Below, piece by piece: positions 7,985 to 17,474 of a stretch of DNA of 64,000 nt; the first letter of the stretch is position 1, and the number at the start of each line of letters is the position of its first letter. The DNA is from Psychrobacillus sp032154225. Lineage in GTDB: Bacteria > Bacillota > Bacilli > Bacillales_A > Planococcaceae. The stretch is taken from assembly GCF_032154225.1 (NCBI RefSeq), contig NZ_JALDYF010000007.1, positions 1-64,000 on the forward strand, given 5' to 3'. The notes beneath the pieces are model-generated. The model made no database searches. It had not been told where the DNA came from and worked only from the letters and a program-made list of their open reading frames with translations. Position numbers and translations under genes: made by a program.

Positions 7985-8803
7985 TTACATAAGCGCCGCA
8001 ATTATTGAACGAACCCCTAGTAGTAATAATACAATTCGTAATGCAAAAACTAATGTATTCGAATTTAGTTTTTTATTTAAACTTGCTCCTATTTTAGCTC
8101 CGATATACGCAGCTGGAATTACTGGTATCGTATAAAGCCAAGGAATATTTCCTAATGACATATGTGTCGCTGAATTGACAAGTGCAGATAAGAAAACCAT
8201 AAACATAGATGTTGCCACTGCCACATGAGGAGGAAACAGAAATAGTAAAATCATAGCAGGCACAATAATGGAGCCTCCACCAATACCAAATAAGCCTGAA
8301 GCAAAACCAACTCCAAATGTTAATAGAAGTGCAAACCAAATAGGATAGCCGTAAATATATGTACCTTTATCGTCTGTAAAGGTTCGTTTTTTTCCATTTT
8401 CAACAAACCACTTCACAGGTTTTAAGCGATCTCGTACCAATAAAAGAGTCGATAAAATAATAAGTAAAATACCAAAATATAGATTAAAAGATGGTAAATC
8501 TAATCCTCTATTTACCCATGCACCAAGTATCGTCCCTGGTATACTTCCTATGAAAAATATAAACCCACTTTTAAAATCTACCGTTTTCGTTTTCATATAC
8601 GAAAGAGTAGAAGAAAGACCTGTGAAAATCATCATTACAACAGAAAGCCCAACAACACTTTGTGGTGTAATATCTGGAATTAATGCAAGCGTTGTACCAA
8701 AAAATAATACTGCTGGAACTAAAATAACTCCGCCGCCAAGGCCAACTAATGCGCCAACCACACCGGAAAAAAGACCACTAATTGCAAGTATGAACCATTC
8801 CAT
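7985..8803 (-). CDS. yunE: TauE/SafE family membrane transporter YunE
   Basis: A 272-residue membrane protein of the TauE/SafE (DUF81) family, with about eight hydrophobic segments arranged as two repeats; the glycine-rich GALVGLGGGVILVPA and its second-half counterpart GLFGIGGGSIIVPAMI mark the internal duplication. Family members export or import sulfur-containing anions such as sulfite or sulfoacetate; the substrate here is unknown. It overlaps the end of yunF (TAATG), giving a yunF-yunE coupled pair, with yunD 21 bp further downstream. Confidence 0.9.
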   Translation of the reverse strand: MEWFILAISGLFSGVVGALVGLGGGVILVPAVLFFGTTLALIPDITPQSVVGLSVVMMIFTGLSSTLSYMKTKTVDFKSGFIFFIGSIPGTILGAWVNRGLDLPSFNLYFGILLIILSTLLLVRDRLKPVKWFVENGKKRTFTDDKGTYIYGYPIWFALLLTFGVGFASGLFGIGGGSIIVPAMILLFLFPPHVAVATSMFMVFLSALVNSATHMSLGNIPWLYTIPVIPAAYIGAKIGASLNKKLNSNTLVFALRIVLLLLGVRSIIAALM

Positions 8804-9654
8804 TAAAACTCTCCTTCAAATAAATCTAATTGTTTTGGAGCCAGCCCATCGAATTCAATACCTAGCATGGCTTGAAATAATTTCGCATTTTTGGCAGCAT
8901 GCCCGCCAGAATTATTATTAAATAATACTACAACATCTTTTGCTTCTTTGTGCAGCTGCTCGGTAATGCCATAAATGGAACGAAGCTCTTCTTTATTGTA
9001 ATCATATAAGTAACGAACTTCTCGCCATTTTTCTGAATCACCTGGATTAATCCAACCATATGTATTTCGACCATGCAACCTAATAAGTACTTTATCGGAC
9101 GTTGCAATAGGCACTGTTGGAACACAACCCTCGCCAACTTGCGGTTCATCACAAACAGTGTGATGAAAACTATGCGTTCGTAAAAATTGCATCGTTTTCT
9201 TTTTAAAATTTGGAGAATACCAAGACTGATGTCGGAACTCAATAGCTACCTCAAAATCTTTTAATTCCTCCCGAATTTTCATAAGGTACTCTACATTTTC
9301 TGTGTGACATTTAAACCATGGTGGAAACTGTGCTAAGACCATCGAGAGCTTTCCCTGTTCTTTAAAAGGCTGAATAGATTGTCTATAAGCCTCAAACATT
9401 TTGTCTAGTGATTCATAAGGAAGTTCTCCTCGTAAATGCCCTGTCATCCCTTGATAAGCTTTTACCACAAATTGAAAATTATCAGGTGTTTCCTTTAACC
9501 ATTTTAAACTATTTTTGATGGGTGGAATTGCATAAAATGCGGTATCTAATTCAACTACTGGGAAATGCGCACTATAGTCTTGCAACTTTTCCCTTGCAGT
9601 TGAAGTATACAAATCAGGGTGATCTCCCCAACCAGTTAATCCTATTTGAATCAT
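8803..9654 (-). CDS. yunF: DUF72 family TIM-barrel protein YunF
   Basis: A 283-residue DUF72 protein. It opens with the family signature IQIGLTGWGDHPDLY and has ELDTAFYAIPP (about residue 37), FQFVVKAYQGMTGH, VLAQFPPWFK, EFRHQSWY and LIRLHGRN, the conserved blocks lining the barrel. The molecular function of DUF72 proteins is unsettled. It heads the yunF-yunE-yunD group. The Shine-Dalgarno is GCGAGGTGAG. No oddities in length. Confidence 0.9.
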   Translation of the reverse strand: MIQIGLTGWGDHPDLYTSTAREKLQDYSAHFPVVELDTAFYAIPPIKNSLKWLKETPDNFQFVVKAYQGMTGHLRGELPYESLDKMFEAYRQSIQPFKEQGKLSMVLAQFPPWFKCHTENVEYLMKIREELKDFEVAIEFRHQSWYSPNFKKKTMQFLRTHSFHHTVCDEPQVGEGCVPTVPIATSDKVLIRLHGRNTYGWINPGDSEKWREVRYLYDYNKEELRSIYGITEQLHKEAKDVVVLFNNNSGGHAAKNAKLFQAMLGIEFDGLAPKQLDLFEGEF

Positions 9655-9710
9655 GTACTCACCTCGCTATTCTTTCAATAATATCATACCATCAGTCTAT
9701 GCATAGGCAC

Positions 9711-9737
9711 AAAAAAAGAACGTTCAACTGAACGTCC
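9711..9737 (-). terminator. Terminator of the 9749-10141 gene
   Basis: On the minus strand ggacgttca and tgaacgttc form a tight stem followed by seven T, 12 bp past the stop codon. Confidence 0.85.
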
Positions 9738-9748
9738 GCCGCAAATCA

Positions 9749-10141
9749 TTATGTAGCAAAAGTTAACTCTTTTTCTTTTTTATTTATGACATTCATGCTT
9801 TCTAAAAGAATTTTCGCATCATCATTTAAATAGTATTTAATATCTTCTCTCGCTAATAGCTCTGCATGATTATTTATCGATAACTTTAAACCTCTAATAT
9901 CAAATTTAGTCGCATGCTTATTAATGGAATATATAATTGTAATGTCTTTGCGACTCAAAGGATCTACCCCTGCCATTTGTTCTTTTTTAAGAAAATTAAA
10001 TAATGCTCTAGCATTACTACGAAGTAGATGTCTATTTTGATCTAATACATCCATGTTTTGTTCCATATATCTTCTAGCAGAGACTAAATCTAAATTATCC
10101 ATACTTATATTGATTAGTTTTATTAATTCATTATAGTCCAC
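9749..10141 (-). CDS. Hypothetical cytosolic protein, 130 residues
   Basis: I do not recognise the family. The longest frame starts at 10168, but AAAAGGAG lies 7 nt before a GTG at 10141, giving a product beginning (M)DYNELIKLINISMDNLD; I use that start. It is mostly helical, has no membrane segment, and contains the block DPLSRKDITIIYSINKHATKFDIRGLK. A terminator follows at once, so it is a single-gene unit between yunF and the membrane protein at 10.5 kb. The stop, ribosome site and terminator together make it a real gene. Confidence 0.75.
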   Translation of the reverse strand: MDYNELIKLINISMDNLDLVSARRYMEQNMDVLDQNRHLLRSNARALFNFLKKEQMAGVDPLSRKDITIIYSINKHATKFDIRGLKLSINNHAELLAREDIKYYLNDDAKILLESMNVINKKEKELTFAT

Positions 10142-10470
10142 ATTAGCACTCCTTTTAATACAAATCATATTTTAGGTATAAGGGGACTACGTTACTAAAA
10201 AAACTCAGTATTTAGAACTGTTTTAGATTTTTTATAGTTCGCATTACTTTGCATATTTTCTGCTTTAATAAATCCTAAGTCACATTATTTTTTCTTTCAT
10301 AAAGGAAAATCACCTATAAACAGAGCTAAGAGTTAGAAATAGAAGTAAGAAGCGTCCACTCGCAACGATTGGATTGAAGAGCTTCTTTACATAATGGATG
10401 GTTTTTATTTATTCTTCTTTATATTATTAAACTGTGTAAATTTTATCTTTCAGTAAATATTCGATATCAA
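10142..10470. other. Gene-free stretch with a possible decayed repeat
   Basis: No gene seen. Around 10350-10385 the text aagcgtccactcgcaacgat resembles one end of the GC-rich element at 2198 and 23861 (aaagcgtccg...ttgtaacg), suggesting a truncated relic. The rest is AT-rich. Confidence 0.4.
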
Positions 10471-11199
10471 TCATAAACTTTGTATCTGGTTTTCACGCAT
10501 ATTCAATTCCTCATAATAATCAACAAACAAAGCTGCCTTTGGTACTTTCGTTACTTCAAAAGCTATATAGTTTATTTCCCAATCCTTTTCATAAGAAAAT
10601 ATAAGGAATTTTTTTATATATTTTGTTTCGATTTCTCTTACACCATTTTTAACTGTATAATTTCCAAAAATATTTTTGTATATTAAACCATTTCCATTTA
10701 CATAATCCTTTTTAATTTCTATTTCTGTTTTTAATATAATGTCTTTCACTTTTATTATTTCTAGTTTAAATGTATCTTTGCGATGTTCAAAAATAACCTT
10801 ATCTTTACATCTGTAAATATAGGTCTCAATACCTTCTAAAAGTGGTAATCCTATTAGATGTTTTGCTAATATACACCTATCAGCTTCAAATAATTTGATG
10901 CGCGCCTTTGAACCTGGCACCATACTCTCTCGTTTTAAATTTTCGATTTTAACCCTTTTTTGATGTTCTCGAATCATTGCTTTCTTTTGATGCTTTAGTT
11001 TTATTGCTTCAGGTGTAGATAATCTTTTATACCTTCTTATAAGTAAGTATTCAGCATAAATAAATCCACTAAATGCAATTATAACAAGTATTGCTCCAGT
11101 AAAATTGTAGCTTCTAAAATTTCCAATAATATTAAATGACGAATATATAATAAATAGTCCTAAAATAATTGATAAAAGTATGTATACTATTCGATTCAT
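10471..11199 (-). CDS. Hypothetical membrane protein with two N-terminal membrane segments
   Basis: A 242-residue protein. Residues about 5-25 and 34-54 are hydrophobic and separated by a short polar loop; then comes a very basic stretch (residues 55-95, rich in Lys and Arg, KLKHQKKAMIREHQKRVK) that may be a coiled coil, and a C-terminal domain of about 140 residues of alternating beta character. The family is not recognised; a PH-like or cyclic-nucleotide-type beta domain is possible but only inferred. It has an AAGGGAGG Shine-Dalgarno. Codon use is AT-rich and the gene has no conserved neighbours, which fits an accessory gene. Confidence 0.7.
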   Translation of the reverse strand: MNRIVYILLSIILGLFIIYSSFNIIGNFRSYNFTGAILVIIAFSGFIYAEYLLIRRYKRLSTPEAIKLKHQKKAMIREHQKRVKIENLKRESMVPGSKARIKLFEADRCILAKHLIGLPLLEGIETYIYRCKDKVIFEHRKDTFKLEIIKVKDIILKTEIEIKKDYVNGNGLIYKNIFGNYTVKNGVREIETKYIKKFLIFSYEKDWEINYIAFEVTKVPKAALFVDYYEELNMRENQIQSL

Positions 11200-11537
11200 T
11201 GTACAAATCCTCCCTTATAGAAGATACTATATCTTATCCGATATAATATCCAATACTAATTTACTAATTCCCTCTGGTTAGTCTAATGAAGCATGCAGTG
11301 CCAAATCAGATACATTATTATTCAGTTTGTATAATCATGCGGGAAGATAAAATATTTTTCCTTGTGCAGCTACTTTCTTCAGTTGCACTTCTGCATTCAC
11401 ATGATGTTTACCTAAAAAGAATCTTGAGTAAGAATAAAATGCGTCTTTGATGGGCTTAACAATGTCACGCTGAAATTACTGTAAAACGCAAAGTATTAAA
11501 CCATGTCAAAAAACTAGGAGAAATATATTTTTGAGAC

Positions 11538-11567
11538 AAAAAACGGAGCAACTTTAAAAGTTGCTCC
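11538..11567 (-). terminator. Terminator-like hairpin
   Basis: ggagcaactt pairs with aagttgctcc and is followed on the minus strand by six T. It lies about 170 bp past the terminator-like hairpin of sufB and may be a second terminator of that operon. Confidence 0.6.
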
Positions 11568-11731
11568 ATTAACTTGTAGATAACATCAAAATTCGAAGGT
11601 TTCATATCAGACTTGCTTGAAACACTTGTCAGTCGAGTCGTTCCAGTCGGGGGAGGTAGCGAATAGTACTACAGCTCATTAGTTTAAAACGAGTTCCAGC
11701 AACGAAGAATGAATGCGTGTATCAACAGTTT

Positions 11732-11764
11732 GAAAGGGGGCAACTATAATAGTTGCCCCCTTTC
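11732..11764. terminator. Terminator-like hairpin after the suf operon
   Basis: gaaagggggcaact and agttgccccctttc are perfectly complementary 14-bp arms around a short AT loop, 21 bp past the sufB stop. The U-run is weak on both strands, so stability of the stem must do most of the work. Confidence 0.7.
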
Positions 11765-11784
11765 AGCCCTTACTGCAATAAGTA

Positions 11785-13182
11785 TTACCCAATACTACCT
11801 TCCATTTCGAACTTGATCAAGCGATTCATCTCAACCGCATATTCCATTGGAAGTTCTTTTGTAAACGGCTCAATAAAGCCCATTACGATCATTTCAGTTG
11901 CTTCTTCTTCACTTAGACCACGACTCATTAAGTAGAATAATTGTTCCTCTGAAACTTTAGAAACTTTCGCTTCATGCTCAAGAGAAATATTATCATTCAA
12001 AATTTCGTTGTATGGAATAGTATCTGAAGTAGAAAGATTATCCATGATTAACGTATCACATTCAATGTTCGCGCGAGCACCAGTAGCTTTACGACCAAAA
12101 TGAACGATACCACGGTATGTTACTTTTCCGCCTTGTTTCGAAATAGATTTCGAAACAATTGTAGAAGATGTATTTGGAGCTAAGTGCATCATTTTCGCAC
12201 CAGCATCTTGATGTTGTCCTTTACCAGCAATTGCGATAGAAAGTGTCATACCACGAGCACCTTCACCTTTTAAAAATATTGCAGGATATTTCATCGTTAA
12301 CTTAGAACCGATATTTCCATCGATCCATTCCATTGTAGCGTTAGCGTCACAAACAGCACGTTTCGTAACTAGGTTATAAACATTATTTGCCCAGTTTTGG
12401 ATTGTCGTGTAACGGCAATATGCATCTTTTTTGATGATGATCTCAACAACCGCACTATGCAGTGAGTTTGTTGTATAAACTGGAGCTGTACAACCTTCTA
12501 CATAATGTACAGAAGCGCCTTCATCAACAATAATTAACGTACGCTCAAATTGTCCCATATTTTCCGAGTTAATACGGAAATATGCTTGAAGTGGCGTTTC
12601 AACTTTTATGCCTGGTGGTACATAGATAAATGATCCACCTGACCATACTGCTGAGTTAAGTGCTGAGAATTTATTATCTGCAGATGGAATAACAGTACCC
12701 CAATATTTTTTGAAAATGTCTTCATTTTCACGAAGGGCTGAATCCGTATCTTTAAAGATAATACCCAAGTCTTGAAGTTCTTGTTTCATGTTGTGGTAAA
12801 CAACTTCCGATTCGTACTGCGCAGAAACACCCGCAAGGTATTTTTGCTCTGCTTCAGGAATACCTAGTTTATCAAATGTAGCTTTGATTTCCTCTGGTAC
12901 TTCATCCCATGAAGTTTGTGTAGCCTCTGATGGTTTTACATAATAAGTAATCTCATCGAAGTTTAAAGATCCTAAATCTCCACCCCATTGTGGCATTGGT
13001 TTAGAATAGAAAATTTCTAACGCTTTTAAGCGGTAGTCTAACATCCATTGTGGTTCATTTTTCATACGTGAAATTTCTTCAACGATATCTTTCGTTAAGC
13101 CACGTTTTGAACGGAAAATGGATACGTCTTTATCGTGGAAACCATATTTATAATCACCAATTTCAGGCATTTTTTTAGCCAT
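11785..13182 (-). CDS. sufB: Fe-S cluster assembly scaffold SufB
   Basis: A 465-residue SufB, core of the SufBC2D scaffold on which [Fe-S] clusters are built in the cytosol. The beta-helix core shows AVWSGGSFIYVPPGI, LIIVDEGASVHYVEGCTAP and, near the C-terminus, EEQLFYLMSRGLSEEEATEMIVMGFIEP, the conserved SufB signature. The Cys in YVEGC is the region associated with cluster building. Last gene of sufCDSUB; 21 bp after sufU. Start ATG with CGGAGGAAA before it. Length normal. Confidence 0.97.
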   Translation of the reverse strand: MAKKMPEIGDYKYGFHDKDVSIFRSKRGLTKDIVEEISRMKNEPQWMLDYRLKALEIFYSKPMPQWGGDLGSLNFDEITYYVKPSEATQTSWDEVPEEIKATFDKLGIPEAEQKYLAGVSAQYESEVVYHNMKQELQDLGIIFKDTDSALRENEDIFKKYWGTVIPSADNKFSALNSAVWSGGSFIYVPPGIKVETPLQAYFRINSENMGQFERTLIIVDEGASVHYVEGCTAPVYTTNSLHSAVVEIIIKKDAYCRYTTIQNWANNVYNLVTKRAVCDANATMEWIDGNIGSKLTMKYPAIFLKGEGARGMTLSIAIAGKGQHQDAGAKMMHLAPNTSSTIVSKSISKQGGKVTYRGIVHFGRKATGARANIECDTLIMDNLSTSDTIPYNEILNDNISLEHEAKVSKVSEEQLFYLMSRGLSEEEATEMIVMGFIEPFTKELPMEYAVEMNRLIKFEMEGSIG

Positions 13183-13203
13183 CGTATTTCCTCCGTTCTA
13201 GTT

Positions 13204-13641
13204 TTATTTCTCTTCTTCGGATATCCCTTTTTCCATCGCCTTCCATGCCAATGTTGCACACTTAATACGCGCTGGAAATTTAGAAACACCATTTAGTGCT
13301 TCAATATCACCAAGGTCTAAAGAGTCATCATATTCTTGTCCAAGCATCATTTCAGAAAAAACAGTAGATAATTGAAGTGCTTCCTCTACTTTTTTCCCTT
13401 TTACTGCTTGCGTCATCATGGATGCAGAAGCCATCGAAATCGAACAGCCTTCTCCGTCGAATTTCGCATTTTGAACCACTCCATCTGTTACTTGAAGTGT
13501 TAAATGAATGCGATCTCCACAAGTAGGATTATTCATATCAATCGTTAATGCCCCATCCTCAATACTGCCTTTATTGCGAGGATTTTTATAATGATCCATA
13601 ATAACAGTTCTATATAGTTGATCTAAATTATTGGAAGCCAT
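13204..13641 (-). CDS. sufU: Zinc-dependent sulfurtransferase SufU
   Basis: A 145-residue SufU, which takes the persulfide sulfur from SufS and passes it to the SufB scaffold. From the chosen ATG at 13641 (AAAGGAG 11 nt upstream) the zinc ligands fall at C41, D43, C66 and C128, the positions known for the Bacillus protein. A longer frame reaching 13677 exists, but its extra 12 residues lack a ribosome site. It overlaps sufS by 14 bp. It is the SufU type rather than an IscU scaffold because of the insertion between C66 and C128. Confidence 0.95.
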   Translation of the reverse strand: MASNNLDQLYRTVIMDHYKNPRNKGSIEDGALTIDMNNPTCGDRIHLTLQVTDGVVQNAKFDGEGCSISMASASMMTQAVKGKKVEEALQLSTVFSEMMLGQEYDDSLDLGDIEALNGVSKFPARIKCATLAWKAMEKGISEEEK

Positions 13642-14860
13642 CGTTAAAATACTCCTTTGTCGTGCGCAAGCCTGCAACTAGACGGTCAATATCTTCCACT
13701 GAATTGTACAAATAGAAGCTTGCACGTGCTGTTGCTGATACTTTCAACCACTTCATCAGTGGTTGCGCACAATGATGTCCTGCACGAACAGCAATACCAT
13801 TCATATCAAGTACTGTTGCAACATCATGTGGATGCACGTCATCTAAGTTAAATGTTATGATTCCAGCTCGTTTCGACGGATCTTTCGGTCCATAGATTGT
13901 TAAGCCTTCGATCGTAGACATTTGGTCCATCGCATAAGCAGCAAGCTCATGTTCATGCTTTTCTATTGCATCAAGTCCGATTTCTTCAAGGAAATCAATT
14001 GCTGCTCCAAGTCCAACAGCGCCAGCGATAATTGGTGTACCACCTTCAAATTTCCAAGGCAGCTCTTTCCATGTTGACTCCTGTAATCCTACAAAATCAA
14101 TCATTTCTCCACCAAATTCAATTGGCTCCATCGCTTCAAGTAACGCCTGTTTTCCATAAAGTACACCTATACCAGTTGGTCCACACATTTTATGACCCGA
14201 AAAAGCCAGGAAATCACAGTTTAATGCTTGTACATCTAGTTTTATATGCGGAGAAGCTTGAGCTCCATCTACTACCATAATTGCCCCATGTTCATGTGCA
14301 ATTTTCGTAATTTCTTTAATTGGATTCATCGTACCTAAAACATTTGAAACGTATACGACTGATACGATTTTTGTTTTATTAGTAATTGTTGCACGAACTT
14401 TATCTAAAGATATTGTTCCGTCTTCTTCTAAATCAATATATTTAAGCGTAGCGCCAGTAACTTTCGCAAGCTGTTGCCATGGAATGATATTAGAATGATG
14501 CTCCATATACGTAATGACAATTTCGTCACCTTTTTTTACATTTGCTAAGCCGAAACTTTGCGCAACTGTATTGATAGATGTCGTTGTACCACGTGTAAAT
14601 ATAATTTCTTTCGTCGATTTAGCATTGATGAACTTACGAACTTTTTCACGTGCTCCTTCGTAACTTTCCGTCGCACGGTTTCCAAGTGTATGAACACCAC
14701 GGTGCACATTGGAATTTTCCAATTCATAGTAATTTTTAATCGCTTCAATTACTTGAACTGGCTTTTGTGAAGTTGCCCCACTGTCTAAATAGACAAGTGG
14801 ATGACCGTTAATCTCTTGGTTTAATATAGGGAAATAGTTTCGAATCTCTTTACTGAGCAT
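13628..14860 (-). CDS. sufS: Cysteine desulfurase SufS
   Basis: A 410-residue PLP-dependent group II cysteine desulfurase that removes sulfur from cysteine to give alanine and a persulfide. LDSGATSQKP near the N-terminus, VVDGAQASPH, the PLP lysine in FSGHKMCGPTG (about residue 225) and the active-site Cys in RAGHHCAQP (about residue 364) are all present. The partner is SufU, encoded next with a 14-bp overlap; sufD lies upstream with a one-base overlap. Length normal. Confidence 0.97.
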   Translation of the reverse strand: MLSKEIRNYFPILNQEINGHPLVYLDSGATSQKPVQVIEAIKNYYELENSNVHRGVHTLGNRATESYEGAREKVRKFINAKSTKEIIFTRGTTTSINTVAQSFGLANVKKGDEIVITYMEHHSNIIPWQQLAKVTGATLKYIDLEEDGTISLDKVRATITNKTKIVSVVYVSNVLGTMNPIKEITKIAHEHGAIMVVDGAQASPHIKLDVQALNCDFLAFSGHKMCGPTGIGVLYGKQALLEAMEPIEFGGEMIDFVGLQESTWKELPWKFEGGTPIIAGAVGLGAAIDFLEEIGLDAIEKHEHELAAYAMDQMSTIEGLTIYGPKDPSKRAGIITFNLDDVHPHDVATVLDMNGIAVRAGHHCAQPLMKWLKVSATARASFYLYNSVEDIDRLVAGLRTTKEYFNDGFQ

Positions 14861-16167
14861 TAGCGAACTTTCCTTTCAATAACCTCCGTCAGCTGTTTCT
14901 TCACGCCTTCAATAGGTAATTCGTTTACTACAGGAGCAAGGAATCCATGAATTACTAGACGCTCTGCTTCATGTTGAGAAATACCACGGCTCATTAAATA
15001 GTACAACTGAAGTGGATCTACTCGGCCAACTGATGCTGCGTGACCTGCTGTTACATCATCTTCATCGATTAAAAGAATTGGATTTGCATCTCCACGTGCT
15101 TTTTCGCTAAGCATTAATACACGAGATGTTTGCTCAGCGTTAGACTTAGTAGCACCGTATTCAATTTTACCAATACCATTGAATATAGATGATGCTTCAT
15201 CTTTCATAACTCCGTGCTTAAGGATTTGACCTTCTGTATGTTTGCCCCAATGAATTACTTTTGTTGTAAAGTTTTGTTTTTGTTTACCGCGACCTACAAC
15301 AACCATTTTCACATGACCTTCTGAGTTATCTCCAACTAAATGTGTTGTATTTTCAGAAATAGTATCACTGTCATTCATCATACCAAGTGCCCATTCAAGA
15401 ACCGCATCACGACTTGTTACACCGCGACGATTAACGTATGTTGTAAATCCTTCTGCTAGAACATCAACAGTTCCAAATGTAACTTTTGAATTGTCTTTAG
15501 CAATAACTTCCGTCACGATATTAGCTAAACCTTCTGCATGTTCAACAGTGGACAAATAGTTCTCTACATAAGTTACAGAGCTATTTTCATCCGCTACTAG
15601 TAAAGTATGATTGAAAAGTGAAGCTGCTTTATCGTCATGTAAATAAATAACTTGAATTGGTTCTTCTACTACAACATTCTTAGGCACGTATAAGAATACA
15701 CCACCGTTTAATAATGCAGCATGAAGTGCAGTTAATTTATGTTCTGTTACTTTGACACCGTCGGTCATAAAGTATTGTTGAACAAGATCAGAATGCTCAC
15801 GAATTGCAGTGTATATATCAGTTAAGATAACACCTTTAGCTTTTAGATCTTCTGATAATGAAAGAAATGCAGGTGTATTGTTATGTTGGATGTAAATATT
15901 TTTTTGTTCATCCGCATTTACAACTGCTTTCACTTCGTCAGGTAGTTCGTTTAAAGAAGTAAATTTACTGCTATCTACAGTATGAACTGGAAACTCTGTG
16001 AAATTCCAATTAGTAATTTTTGTTTTGTCTGGTGTTGGCATCGGAAGTGTTTCAAGTTCACCAAATGCTTTCAGACGAAGTTCTGTCATCCAGCTTGGTT
16101 CTTGCTTACCTTCTGAAAAGGAGCGAATATCTTGCTCGGTTAATGCCAATTTTGTTTCAACCGTCAT
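14860..16167 (-). CDS. sufD: Fe-S cluster assembly protein SufD
   Basis: A 435-residue SufD, paralogue of SufB and partner in the SufBC2D scaffold. The central beta-helix and the C-terminal block DPLQLYYLMSRGISQHEAERLVIHGF mark the family; GHAASVGRVDP carries the His involved in iron entry. It is the second gene of the operon, 18 bp after sufC, with AAAGGGGACG as ribosome site. Normal length. Confidence 0.96.
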   Translation of the reverse strand: MTVETKLALTEQDIRSFSEGKQEPSWMTELRLKAFGELETLPMPTPDKTKITNWNFTEFPVHTVDSSKFTSLNELPDEVKAVVNADEQKNIYIQHNNTPAFLSLSEDLKAKGVILTDIYTAIREHSDLVQQYFMTDGVKVTEHKLTALHAALLNGGVFLYVPKNVVVEEPIQVIYLHDDKAASLFNHTLLVADENSSVTYVENYLSTVEHAEGLANIVTEVIAKDNSKVTFGTVDVLAEGFTTYVNRRGVTSRDAVLEWALGMMNDSDTISENTTHLVGDNSEGHVKMVVVGRGKQKQNFTTKVIHWGKHTEGQILKHGVMKDEASSIFNGIGKIEYGATKSNAEQTSRVLMLSEKARGDANPILLIDEDDVTAGHAASVGRVDPLQLYYLMSRGISQHEAERLVIHGFLAPVVNELPIEGVKKQLTEVIERKVR

Positions 16168-16185
16168 GCTGATTCGTCCCCTTTC

Positions 16186-16965
16186 TTATGCTTCTTGTCC
16201 AACTGTTTCGTCTTCAATTCCTAACTCTTCTTTTACCCATTCGTATCCTTCTGCTTCTAATCTTTGAGCAAGTTCAGGACCACCGGATTTAACTACACGT
16301 CCTTGCATCATTACATGTACATGGTCTGGCGTGATGTAGTTAAGAAGACGTTGATAGTGAGTGATTACTAAGCTTCCGAAACCTTCTCCACGCATTTCGT
16401 TGATCCCTTTAGAAACAACTTTTAATGCATCGATATCAAGACCAGAGTCAATTTCATCTAAAATAGCAAATTTAGGTTGCAACATCATTAATTGAAGAAT
16501 CTCATTACGTTTTTTCTCCCCGCCTGAGAATCCTTCATTTAAATAACGTTGTGCCATATCTAAATCCATTTCTAAAAATTCCATTTTACTATCAAGCTCG
16601 CGAATGAATTTCATTAAAGAGATTTCATCGCCTTCTTCGCGACGTGAATTAATCGCTGAACGTAGGAAATCCGCATTTGTAACTCCAGTTATCTCACTTG
16701 GATATTGCATTGCTAAGAATAGACCCGCTTGTGCACGTTCGTCTACTTCCATTGCTAAAACATCTTCTCCGTCCAATTCAATTGAACCAGATGTAACTTC
16801 ATATTTTGGATGACCCATAATAGCAGAAGCTAAAGTAGATTTACCTGTACCATTAGGACCCATTACTGCGTGAATTTCATTTGTATTAATTGTTAAATTA
16901 ACACCTTTTAAAATCTCTTTACCGTCGATCGCAACGTGTAAATCCTTAATGACTAAAGTTGACAT
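16186..16965 (-). CDS. sufC: Fe-S cluster assembly ATPase SufC
   Basis: A 259-residue ABC-type ATPase that powers the SufBC2D scaffold. Walker A GPNGTGKST is near residue 37, the signature motif is FSGGEKKR near residue 145 and Walker B is FAILDEIDSGLD. It is soluble, with no membrane partner. First gene of sufCDSUB; the promoter must lie in the 16966-17240 stretch. The ribosome site is TGGAGG 8 nt before the ATG. Confidence 0.97.
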   Translation of the reverse strand: MSTLVIKDLHVAIDGKEILKGVNLTINTNEIHAVMGPNGTGKSTLASAIMGHPKYEVTSGSIELDGEDVLAMEVDERAQAGLFLAMQYPSEITGVTNADFLRSAINSRREEGDEISLMKFIRELDSKMEFLEMDLDMAQRYLNEGFSGGEKKRNEILQLMMLQPKFAILDEIDSGLDIDALKVVSKGINEMRGEGFGSLVITHYQRLLNYITPDHVHVMMQGRVVKSGGPELAQRLEAEGYEWVKEELGIEDETVGQEA

Positions 16966-17240
16966 TTAATAACCTCCATTAATTAACTATGAATGGAAAA
17001 CCATTCTAATTTATTATCATTCTAATCTTAACCCAAACTGAAGTCCCTTGCAAATCTTTTGAAATACTTTCTCAGTTAGAATACAAGTCTATTGTAATTC
17101 ATGATTTCTATTTACTTTTCTTACAATACTAGAGTTCTCAATCGAAACTGAAGCATTTTCAATAAGTATAATCTAATTGAGAATGGATTTCACTATTCAA
17201 ATAGTGTTTATATCTATTTAAAACCGACTATGAGAATATG

Positions 17241-17275
17241 AAAAAATCCATGAAGCTAAGTACCTTCATGGATTT
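17241..17275 (-). terminator. Terminator of the small gene at 17283-17474
   Basis: aaatccatgaag pairs with cttcatggattt around an 8-nt loop, followed by six T on the minus strand. It starts 8 bp past the TAA of the small frame, which is good evidence that this frame is expressed. Confidence 0.88.
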
Positions 17276-17282
17276 CACTATA

Positions 17283-17474
17283 TTAACCTCGAAAAGTATG
17301 ACTAGCTATTTTAGCAATCAGCCGAACACTCTCCTCATAATTTTCTTGCCTACGTCGCTCTACTTTCATACGTAATAAATGGCTACTTCTCATATCAACA
17401 TAACCGAAACCATGTACTCCTCTAAATGCATGGTCCATCTGTTCTGTATAAGGTAACTCTTCCGAACTAATAAT
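17283..17474 (-). CDS. Small basic protein, ~63 codons, probable ATT start
   Basis: A frame too short and oddly started to be called automatically. It reads ...SSEELPYTEQMDHAFRG, VHGFGYVDMRSSHLLRM, KVERRRQENYEESVRLIAK and IASHTFRG, then TAA. Residue composition and reading look like a real, basic, partly helical protein, and a strong terminator follows 8 bp later. No ATG, GTG or TTG precedes the coding part in frame; AGGAAGG sits 8 nt before an ATT. An ATG overlapping that Shine-Dalgarno is in another frame and stops after four codons. So either it starts at ATT, as infC-type genes do, or one base has been gained and it is a fresh frameshift; a start at the internal ATG (51 residues) has no ribosome site. 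Family unknown. Confidence 0.6.
   Translation of the reverse strand: MISSEELPYTEQMDHAFRGVHGFGYVDMRSSHLLRMKVERRRQENYEESVRLIAKIASHTFRG

Larger units (their letters stand above)
11200..11784. other. Gene-free stretch between the membrane protein and sufB
   Basis: No gene supported. It holds two related hairpins (11538-11567 and 11732-11764), both built around gcaact...agttgc, and about 160 bp of unrecognised sequence between them. The left part may hold the promoter of the membrane-protein gene. Confidence 0.5.
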
